From assembly GCA_003232595.1 (NCBI GenBank), contig QIIJ01000126.1, forward strand, positions 1 through 11,283: a stretch of DNA of 11,283 bases. The letters run 5' to 3'. The position numbers were made by a program, and so were the translations under genes. This DNA is from Aurantimonadaceae bacterium. GTDB lineage: Bacteria; Pseudomonadota; Alphaproteobacteria; Rhizobiales; Rhizobiaceae. This document shows positions 5,455-11,283 of this stretch, piece after piece (positions within the stretch are counted from its first letter, which is position 1; the number at the start of each line of letters is the position of its first letter). The notes beneath the pieces are model-generated. The model had not been told where the DNA came from. It did no database searches and saw nothing but the letters and a program-made list of their open reading frames with translations.

Positions 5455-6624
5455 CTAAACGACCGGCATGGCTGTTTCAACGAGCTTGGCCCAATAGGAA
5501 CAGCCGACTGGGATAGCATCATCATTGAAGTCATATTCCTCATGATGCAAACCGGCTGTATCTCCATTGCCCATGAAAATAAAAGCACCTGGTCGCTCCT
5601 CAAGCATATAGGAGAAATCTTCACCACCCATCACCGGCGGCTGATTGGTATTGACATTGTTGTCACCGACAATTTGGCGGGCTACCTGGCTGGCAAAATC
5701 TGTTTGCGCATCGTGGTTAAAAGTAACGGGATAGCCGCGTTCATAAACAATGTCGGCTTTAGCCCCGTGAGCAGCAACAAAACTGTTTACAATTTCTGCA
5801 AACCGTTTCTCGACCAAATCGCGTATTTCAGGCTTCAAAGTACGAACAGTACCAAGGAATGTCGCCTCCTGCGGAATGACATTGAAGGCTTTGCCGGCAT
5901 TGATCGCCGTGACAGATAGAACAGCGGATTCAAGGGGGTCAACATTACGCGATACTATTGACTGCAATGCCTGGACAATCTGTGTGGCGACAATTACCGG
6001 ATCAATCGAACCATGGGGAAAAGCCGCATGAGACCCGAGCCCCTCAATCGTTACCGTGAAAGTATCGGTTGCTGCCATCAGCGCGCCGGAACGAATTGCA
6101 AATTCTCCGACCGGCAGTCCTGGCATATTGTGCATGCCATAGACCTCCTGAATGTCAAAGCGATCCATCATACCGTCATCAACCATGGCTTTACCACCGG
6201 CACCTCCTTCTTCCGCAGGTTGGAATATCACTGCAACGGTGCCATCGAAGTTTCGTGTTTCTGCAAGATATTTGGCAGCACCCAGCAACATCGCCGTATG
6301 GCCATCATGGCCACAGGCATGCATCAATCCGGGGTTTTTTGATGCATACGGCTTGCCGGTTTTTTCAACAATCGGCAGCGCATCCATATCCGCCCGAAGC
6401 CCTATAACCTTGCCGCTTGAGTTGCTGCGGCCCTTGATAATGCCAACAACACCGGTTTTGCCGATTTCACCAACGATCTCGTCCACGCCAAATGAGGCAA
6501 GTTTTTCGCTCACCAGAGATGCGGTTTCCTCCACATCATAGAGCAGGCCCGGATTTATATGAATTTCCTGCCGCCATCCTGTAATCTCATCATGAAAGTT
6601 GGCAAATCTGTTGATTGTTGGCAT
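5455..6624 (-). CDS. M20-family amidohydrolase (hippurate hydrolase / HipO-like)
   Basis: A 389-residue zinc-dependent hydrolase of the M20D group, which cleaves N-acyl amino acids or similar amides. Metal ligands are visible: HACGHDGH at 102-109 (Cys104, His106), the PAEEGG motif at 136-141 (catalytic and ligand Glu138/Glu139), GMHN with His165, and GLHHEE with His360/His361 near the C-terminus. The dimerisation (lid) domain spans about 185-295 (GLGSHAAFPHGSIDP at 196-209). RADMDALP (78-85) carries the usual conserved Asp. No signal peptide, so cytoplasmic. The substrate (hippurate, N-acetyl amino acid, indole-acetyl amino acid or other) cannot be read from sequence. I chose ATG at 6624 (MPTINRF) over the TTG two codons earlier because relatives begin this way; an ACGGAT at 6632-6637 is a modest ribosome-binding site. 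It is 74 bp downstream of the coiled-coil gene and may share its transcript. Confidence 0.93.
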   Translation of the reverse strand: MPTINRFANFHDEITGWRQEIHINPGLLYDVEETASLVSEKLASFGVDEIVGEIGKTGVVGIIKGRSNSSGKVIGLRADMDALPIVEKTGKPYASKNPGLMHACGHDGHTAMLLGAAKYLAETRNFDGTVAVIFQPAEEGGAGGKAMVDDGMMDRFDIQEVYGMHNMPGLPVGEFAIRSGALMAATDTFTVTIEGLGSHAAFPHGSIDPVIVATQIVQALQSIVSRNVDPLESAVLSVTAINAGKAFNVIPQEATFLGTVRTLKPEIRDLVEKRFAEIVNSFVAAHGAKADIVYERGYPVTFNHDAQTDFASQVARQIVGDNNVNTNQPPVMGGEDFSYMLEERPGAFIFMGNGDTAGLHHEEYDFNDDAIPVGCSYWAKLVETAMPVV

Positions 6625-6698
6625 GTGCAATATCCGTTAGTTGTGGAAGACTTGCCGTCATTTTATCGAACAAACGGAAATAGGCAAGGGGCTTCCAA

Positions 6699-7979
6699 CT
6701 ATTCGTTTGCTGCCAGTTGAAGCGCGCGAATGCGCTCGGCCAGGCTGGTAATTTTACCACTTTCCATATCCACGCCGGATTTTGAATCCGGTTTTTTTGC
6801 AGGCTTCTTTTCTCTCGCCAGAATGTCATTTATCATCGAATCATTGCCCTCAAGCAGTGCAGTCATTGCTGTTACCTGAGCCGCAAGATCATTGATACGT
6901 TCGCGCAGAACAGCGTTGTCCCGCCGCTCTTTGTCCCAGTCTTCACCACTGGTCAGCTTGATCGCGCTCAATTCCACCTTTAGCGCATCGCGTTCATTTT
7001 CAACCTTGTCAAACGTAGCTTTCAACTCTGATTTTTCCTTACGGATGTGGCTGAGAGCCTCGTGAACATTATCATTCGATGCATCGTCCAGAAGCGCCTC
7101 CATACGCAGGCTGGACTGGGCAAGCTCTGCTTCAAGTTCGACCTTTTCAGCTGAAATTCGCACCAGATCCGCTTCGGTTGACGAATTTGCGGCATCGCTA
7201 CTGGTGCCTTGCTCACGGGTTTTGGCAAGCTCCCGTTCTCTTCGCTCCAGTTTCTCTTCCCGGTCTGCCAGTGTTGATTGCATAGTTGTCAGTCGCTTTT
7301 CAACGTCCGATTTACGCTTTTTTTCACCCTTCAGTTCCCGTTTGACTGATTTGATTTCAGACTGCAACTGACCTGAAACCTTGTTGACTTCATTCCTTAC
7401 CTTGTTCAGGTCGGTTACCTTGTCCGTCAGGTTTTGTAACTGGGTATCACGGGCAACAAGCTCAATGCGCCGATCATTGGACTCGCCTGTTGCCACCCTG
7501 ATCCGCTGTTCCAGAAGATCAATCTCCGCCCCGCGTTCCTCGATCATCTCCTCAGCCGCCCGCAATCGCTGCGTTGTTTCGTTCAATTGTTCCTCACGCT
7601 GGCGCAAACGAGCCCGCAGATCGCTACTTTGCGAATCAAGTTTGCCAAGGTCCTCGGTTTTTTGCAGGGTTTCGTCGGTAAGCTCATTCAATTCATCGCG
7701 TTTGCGATTAATTTCGATCAATTGTTCAGCGGCTTTTTCTCTCAGTTTTTCAACACTCATCTCCAGCCGCCGTGTGCTCATTGCAAATTCGGCCCGTAGC
7801 TGATCCTTGTCGGCCTGAATTTCGTTGAGTGACAGGGGGACTGAACCCTCAATTCGCTGCCGTGTCAGCAAAACCGCCCGTCTCCAGATTGCCGGTGCAA
7901 CCATCAACGCCAGAAACCCGGCAGCAAGAAAACCAAGCGTGAAGTAGAGGATGCTCTCAAGCACAGCGTTTCCATTCAT
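6699..7979 (-). CDS. Membrane-anchored coiled-coil protein, function unknown
   Basis: A 426-residue protein with one N-terminal transmembrane helix (about residues 10-31, ILYFTLGFLAAGFLALMVAP) and then nearly continuous charged coiled coil to about residue 390. It is rich in Glu, Lys, Arg, Leu and Gln, with interruptions near 264-275 (Ser/Asn/Thr-rich) and near 395-410 (Lys/Pro-rich). The C-terminus ends in a short helix (SLAERIRALQLAANE). The charge after the helix (WRRAVLLTRQR) suggests the long rod is cytoplasmic. It carries no enzyme motif and no ATP-binding Walker box, so database hits to SMC-like proteins would be compositional. A role as a scaffold at the inner membrane is plausible but is inference. 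The ATG at 7979 has no clear ribosome-binding site, and the eipA terminator lies between this gene and eipA, so a promoter in 7980-8040 is expected. Confidence 0.82.
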   Translation of the reverse strand: MNGNAVLESILYFTLGFLAAGFLALMVAPAIWRRAVLLTRQRIEGSVPLSLNEIQADKDQLRAEFAMSTRRLEMSVEKLREKAAEQLIEINRKRDELNELTDETLQKTEDLGKLDSQSSDLRARLRQREEQLNETTQRLRAAEEMIEERGAEIDLLEQRIRVATGESNDRRIELVARDTQLQNLTDKVTDLNKVRNEVNKVSGQLQSEIKSVKRELKGEKKRKSDVEKRLTTMQSTLADREEKLERRERELAKTREQGTSSDAANSSTEADLVRISAEKVELEAELAQSSLRMEALLDDASNDNVHEALSHIRKEKSELKATFDKVENERDALKVELSAIKLTSGEDWDKERRDNAVLRERINDLAAQVTAMTALLEGNDSMINDILAREKKPAKKPDSKSGVDMESGKITSLAERIRALQLAANE

Positions 7980-8042
7980 TCATGACAGGCGGGACAGGAC
8001 AAGGCATCTACCTTACATCCAGGGCTTTGTTCAAACAAACGA

Positions 8043-8063
8043 AGCCGTGACAAAAGCACGGCT
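8043..8063 (-). terminator. Intrinsic terminator after eipA
   Basis: Perfect 7-bp stem AGCCGTG / CACGGCT with a 7-nt loop. On the minus strand it is followed by TCGTTTGTTTG. It begins 29 nt after the eipA stop. Confidence 0.7.
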
Positions 8064-8091
8064 CCGATGCAGAATTCAAAACCTTGTATTT

Positions 8092-8682
8092 TTAAAACGG
8101 GTTCCAGGTGGCTTTGCGGCGCAGTTTCAAATAGCCAACATTAACACCAAGCCGGGCACCAACTCCCGTGCGTACGGGCACAAGCACGATTCTACCCCGT
8201 TTCATCACCGTCATGCCCAGGCCACCAACCAGATAAGCAGAACCGCTGACACCGAGAAAACGTTTGTACAACTTGTCGGTATCGCTGAGGTTATAGACCA
8301 GCATCATGGTGCGGTTACCGTCTCCACCAAAGTCCCAGCCAAGCGATGGGCCCTGCCAGAAAACCTTGTGATCACCCGCATTCTTGGTGAATAACGTGCC
8401 TTCGCCGTAGCGCAATCCGCCAACAAAGGCCCCGGAAGCCTCTTCGCCCAGAATATAGCCATTCGGCAATCCACGTTCGGATACAATTCTTTCGATCATC
8501 GAGGCCAGCCCCGATGTTGTTTTACCAAAAAAACTGTGCCCGGCACTGACAATTTCATTACCGGAATATTCGGCTTCCTGTGCCATAGCCTGAGGCACTT
8601 GTACTGCCAGAATGGCAAGTGCAAGGGTCAATGAAAGGGCAAGGGAGGTAATTTCATTAAGTTTTTTCGTGATTACTCTCAT
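8092..8682 (-). CDS. eipA: EipA-like envelope integrity protein (DUF1134)
   Basis: A 196-residue periplasmic protein of the DUF1134 family, known in Brucella as EipA, where it is needed for a sound cell envelope. A Sec signal peptide covers residues 1-34 (hydrophobic core 13-28, cleavage after AMA). The mature part carries the family's hallmark runs: GLPNGYILGEEASGAF (71-86), GGLRYGEGTL, FTKNAGDHKVFWQGPSLGWDFGG (98-120 region), SGSAYLVGGLGMTV (146-159) and the C-terminal TWNPF. Length and all conserved blocks match. The ATG at 8682 has GAAGGA (8691-8696) 8 nt upstream. It is followed by its own terminator. The 162-bp gap upstream holds two dyads. The Brucella gene is known to be under cell-cycle control by CtrA; I looked for TTAA-N7-TTAA upstream and found none, so that regulation is not supported here. 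Confidence 0.92.
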   Translation of the reverse strand: MRVITKKLNEITSLALSLTLALAILAVQVPQAMAQEAEYSGNEIVSAGHSFFGKTTSGLASMIERIVSERGLPNGYILGEEASGAFVGGLRYGEGTLFTKNAGDHKVFWQGPSLGWDFGGDGNRTMMLVYNLSDTDKLYKRFLGVSGSAYLVGGLGMTVMKRGRIVLVPVRTGVGARLGVNVGYLKLRRKATWNPF

Positions 8683-8731
8683 GGTAGCAATCCTTCACCA
8701 TTTGGTACGCGTTACAAAATCCCGGGCGATC

Positions 8732-8750
8732 GGCAACTGTTCAAATTGCC
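8732..8750. promoter_or_regulatory. Imperfect inverted repeat near the eipA start
   Basis: GGCAA and TTGCC arms separated by 9 nt, about 50 nt before the eipA ATG. It could be a leader hairpin or a binding site. Confidence 0.3.
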
Positions 8751-8773
8751 AGTTCGCCCCACAGCTGAGCCCA

Positions 8774-8807
8774 TTGTTCACCTAAATCTTTTCAAAGTGA
8801 TGAACAA
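8774..8807. promoter_or_regulatory. Long-spaced dyad upstream of eipA
   Basis: Perfect 7-bp arms TTGTTCA and TGAACAA with a 20-nt AT-rich spacer, within the gap between the 491-residue membrane protein gene and eipA. No T-run follows on the minus strand, so it is a better candidate for a regulator-binding site than for a terminator. Confidence 0.4.
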
Positions 8808-8844
8808 AACCTTCACATTATCGTTTTATTTTGAATTAATCGCG

Positions 8845-10320
8845 TTATCCGGCTTTTTCCCAGGCGGCAAATGCCTCTTTGAAGACCCGCCCACCAGGCA
8901 CACCTTTTTCTATTGTGATCAATGCGCGTCGACCGGTTCGATACCCAAGCGGGATATCGATCCACTCCTGTTCTTTCATCAGGGCGGTATTGCGGGTAAC
9001 AGCTTCAGGAAGGTTGTTAAGCGCAATCAGAAAGATACCATTGGCAATTGTTGCCGGTACACCAACTAGCGCCTCACCACGGGCTTGCTCATTCTGTTTA
9101 AAAACAAACCGCTGGATTTTGTCGATCCCGCCGCCGGAAAAATCGTCAGGAACCGAGAACACAAGTTCGATAATATGGCTGGCAGGAAGCGCCTGGTCGG
9201 CATTTCGCTTGATTGTCATCAGCAGTATCAGGTTACGGTTGGCGATTTCAACACGCGCACGGATTGCCGGTTCAAGCGGCTGCCCGTCTGCCGGAGCCTC
9301 CTGCACGATTGACCAGACAACAGTACCCACATCAACCGAATTCTGATTTTGTGAGGCCCCTTCTTCGTACAGTAACCCTTTTTGCGCAAAAACCGCCGGT
9401 CTACCCTCTGCCACCGGTGCAGCAGAACCATCATTTTGTCCATCGGCCTGGGCAACAGTCGGGTCTTGAGGGTCCGCCGGATCAGTTGTAGTACCGGGAA
9501 CAACAATTCTTGTGGTAGTGACCGGCGAAGGTTCAACACCTGCGGGCAAAGTATCGTTGTTTTCCCGAATCGGCTCTGGAGATATTTCCTCACCATTTTC
9601 ATTCAGTCGCTGATCGAATTTTTCAGTGACGGCAGTTTCAACGGTTGTCGAACCCGGCAGTTTCTCATCCGGTTTGACTGCACTGACGGCAGGTTGCGAC
9701 CCCTCCCCTGACTGGCTTGCAGGCGGGGCAACACCACCGTTACTTTCTGTTACAACAGACCCATTGCCGTTTATCAACTGGTTGTAGGCTTCTACCAGGG
9801 CCGTTCGGTTGAGCCAGAGAGCAGCTGCACCACCGCCAATGATCAACAGGCAAACAACTACGATCACCAATGTGGAACGTCCGCCGGTAGCTTCAACCGG
9901 CCTCATATTTTCGGCAGGAAGATACTGGTTGTCGTCTGCAGCCGGTATTGAAACCGGGTCATCGCTGATCGATGGAATACCATCGACACCGGGGTCGGCA
10001 GGCGCAGGTGCACCATCACCTTTAGCTGCAGGCACTGTGGCTACCGGGTCGGATTCAGCAGCAGCAGATGTTGCGCTGGCGGTTATCCCGGGGTCGGCAG
10101 GAGTTTCTGTTGCACGATATTCGTTTTCAATAGTGGCAATTGCCGCTTCCAGATGGGCTTTTTGTTCAGCAATTGTCTCTGAAGACATGGGAGGGTCAGC
10201 CGTTTCCAGCTGCCGGGAAATCGTTGCCCGGGCCCGGCTGAACAGCTTTTCCCGCAGTTCTGGTGTCGTTGTGCCCAGCCCCTCAAGGGTCCGTCGCAAG
10301 ATGGCATTGTAGTCAGCCAT
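8845..10320 (-). CDS. Large single-pass membrane protein with disordered linkers, function unknown
   Basis: A 491-residue protein. The N-terminal part (1-70) is helical (YNAILRRTLEGLGTTTPELREKLFSRARATISRQLE) and probably cytoplasmic. Residues 71-145 are Ala/Pro/Asp-rich and likely disordered. One transmembrane helix lies at about 149-170 (LVIVVVCLLIIGGGAAALWL). Residues 185-305 are again disordered and rich in Pro, Thr, Glu and Ser. The last part (about 305-491) is a compact domain, probably periplasmic, with strands such as RARVEIANRNLILLMTIKRN and a C-terminal RRALITIEKG..FKEAFAAWEKA. I do not recognise an enzyme motif. Unnamed conserved proteins of this layout occur near purA in rhizobia, as far as I recall. 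The ATG at 10320 has GAAGGA (10333-10338) at a long 12-nt spacing. Only 81 bp separate it from purA, with no terminator seen, so co-transcription with purA is likely. Confidence 0.85.
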   Translation of the reverse strand: MADYNAILRRTLEGLGTTTPELREKLFSRARATISRQLETADPPMSSETIAEQKAHLEAAIATIENEYRATETPADPGITASATSAAAESDPVATVPAAKGDGAPAPADPGVDGIPSISDDPVSIPAADDNQYLPAENMRPVEATGGRSTLVIVVVCLLIIGGGAAALWLNRTALVEAYNQLINGNGSVVTESNGGVAPPASQSGEGSQPAVSAVKPDEKLPGSTTVETAVTEKFDQRLNENGEEISPEPIRENNDTLPAGVEPSPVTTTRIVVPGTTTDPADPQDPTVAQADGQNDGSAAPVAEGRPAVFAQKGLLYEEGASQNQNSVDVGTVVWSIVQEAPADGQPLEPAIRARVEIANRNLILLMTIKRNADQALPASHIIELVFSVPDDFSGGGIDKIQRFVFKQNEQARGEALVGVPATIANGIFLIALNNLPEAVTRNTALMKEQEWIDIPLGYRTGRRALITIEKGVPGGRVFKEAFAAWEKAG

Positions 10321-10401
10321 TGAGTTTTACAATCCTTCAACTCCTACAAAGGTCTGGAAATACAGCAGTAACCTTTACGATTCGTTCCTTCCACCCTTAA
10401 A

Positions 10402-11283
10402 CTAGTCTTGAAACGGGTCTCGAACAAGTATGGTATCATCTCTTTGCGGACTGGTAGACAAAAGTGCCACCGGAGCGCCGATCAGTTCTTCCACATGGCG
10501 CACATATTTAACCGCCTGTGCCGGAAGGTCATTCCAGGTTCTGGCACCTGCCGTCGTTCCCTGCCAACCTTCGAGCGTCTCATATATCGGCTCCACCCGT
10601 GCCTGCTGGCCCTGGCTTGCCGGGAAATAATCAATAACCTCACCATCAAGCCGGTATCCGGTACAGATCTTTATTTCTTTCAACCCATCAAGCACATCCA
10701 GTTTGGTCAATGCGATGCCGGTTATGCCGTTGGTCGATACGGCCTGCCGCACCAGCACGGCATCAAACCAGCCACAGCGGCGTTTGCGCCCGGTTACTGT
10801 GCCAAATTCATTGCCGCGTTCACCCAGGAATTGCCCAACCTCGTTTTCCTGCTCTGTCGGGAAAGGTCCCTCACCGACCCGGGTTGTGTAGGCTTTGGTG
10901 ATACCAAGCACATAATGAAGCGCATTCGGCCCAAGGCCGGAACCGGCTGCCGCCTGTCCCGCAACTGTATTGGACGATGTGACAAAGGGATAGGTGCCAT
11001 GATCAATATCAAGCAACGTGCCTTGCGCACCCTCAAACAGAATACGTTTTCCCGCCCGGCGTTTTTCATCAAGAAAACGCCACACTGTTCCTCGATATGG
11101 CAAAACCTGATCAGCAACCGACATCAGTTCATCCATAATCACCTGGCCATCAATCTCGGCAAGTCCAAACCCGCGAAGAAGAGTATTGTGATGGGTCAAC
11201 AACCGGTCAATCTTTGCCGGAAGTGTTTCCGGATTGGCCAGATCCATCACCCGGATTGCCCGCCTGCCAACCTTGTCCTCATA
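10402..11283 (-). CDS. purA: Adenylosuccinate synthetase, partial (5' end outside window)
   Basis: The last 293 residues of PurA, which uses GTP to join aspartate to IMP, the first committed step of AMP synthesis. The frame is open to the right edge (first codons YEDKVGRRAIRV). By comparison with the usual length of about 430, some 140 residues are missing, including the N-terminal GDEGKGK phosphate-binding loop. Visible signatures are FEGAQGTLLDIDHGTYPFVT (visible residues 83-102), TRVGEGPFPTE, GTVTGRKRRCGWFD and ALTKLDVLDGLKEIKI, the guanine-binding TKLD region. All conserved blocks are intact. An internal in-frame GTG at 11250 is not the start, since homology continues upstream of it. Cytoplasmic core enzyme; the downstream gene is the membrane protein 81 bp away. 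Confidence 0.97.
   Translation of the reverse strand, partial: YEDKVGRRAIRVMDLANPETLPAKIDRLLTHHNTLLRGFGLAEIDGQVIMDELMSVADQVLPYRGTVWRFLDEKRRAGKRILFEGAQGTLLDIDHGTYPFVTSSNTVAGQAAAGSGLGPNALHYVLGITKAYTTRVGEGPFPTEQENEVGQFLGERGNEFGTVTGRKRRCGWFDAVLVRQAVSTNGITGIALTKLDVLDGLKEIKICTGYRLDGEVIDYFPASQGQQARVEPIYETLEGWQGTTAGARTWNDLPAQAVKYVRHVEELIGAPVALLSTSPQRDDTILVRDPFQD

Noticed and set aside
9809..10312. Plus-strand ORF opposite the 491-residue membrane protein
   Set aside because: Ala/Ser/Pro-rich mirror of the disordered linker; no ribosome-binding site.

Overview
The window looks like a chromosomal segment of an alphaproteobacterium, probably of the Hyphomicrobiales (Rhizobiales) group. The evidence is a sigma-32 factor of the alphaproteobacterial type, an EipA/DUF1134 envelope protein, a RluA-family pseudouridine synthase next to rpoH, and purA a few kilobases away. 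As I recall, purA, rpoH and this rluA-family gene sit close together in rhizobial genomes. Base composition is moderate (roughly half GC by eye), and no insertion sequence, phage gene, CRISPR array, tRNA or rRNA is visible.

Left part (1-3028, all minus strand): a SAM-dependent methyltransferase cut by the left window edge, then rpoH (heat-shock sigma factor) and a large-subunit-type rRNA pseudouridine synthase (rluD-like). Transcription runs from rluD towards the methyltransferase, with separate promoter-like sequences before rpoH and before the methyltransferase.

Middle part (3228-5375, all plus strand): a small lipoprotein built mostly of ten 8-residue Lys/Met/Ala/Glu repeats, followed by a strong intrinsic terminator; a small single-pass membrane protein; an ArsR-type repressor with a good promoter and two dyads upstream; and, immediately after it, an ORF holding the C-terminal part of a PhoQ-like sensor kinase. 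That ORF has no sensor region, no recognisable phospho-acceptor histidine and no convincing translation start.

Right part (5455-11283, all minus strand): the C-terminal two thirds of purA (cut by the right edge), a large single-pass membrane protein with a long Pro/Thr/Ala/Glu-rich linker, an eipA-like envelope gene with its own terminator, a membrane-anchored coiled-coil protein, and an M20-family amidohydrolase. The plus-strand block and this block converge at about 5376-5454.

Most of the window is ordinary core or conserved hypothetical chromosome. The unusual items are the methionine-bearing octad-repeat lipoprotein and the ArsR / truncated-kinase junction. I see no clear multi-gene system of a new kind. 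No gene-free stretch exceeds 300 bases; the largest gaps (762-979, 3029-3227, 4183-4398, 8683-8844) are described by their promoter-like and dyad elements, and I found no convincing promoter for the divergent rluD/lipoprotein gap.
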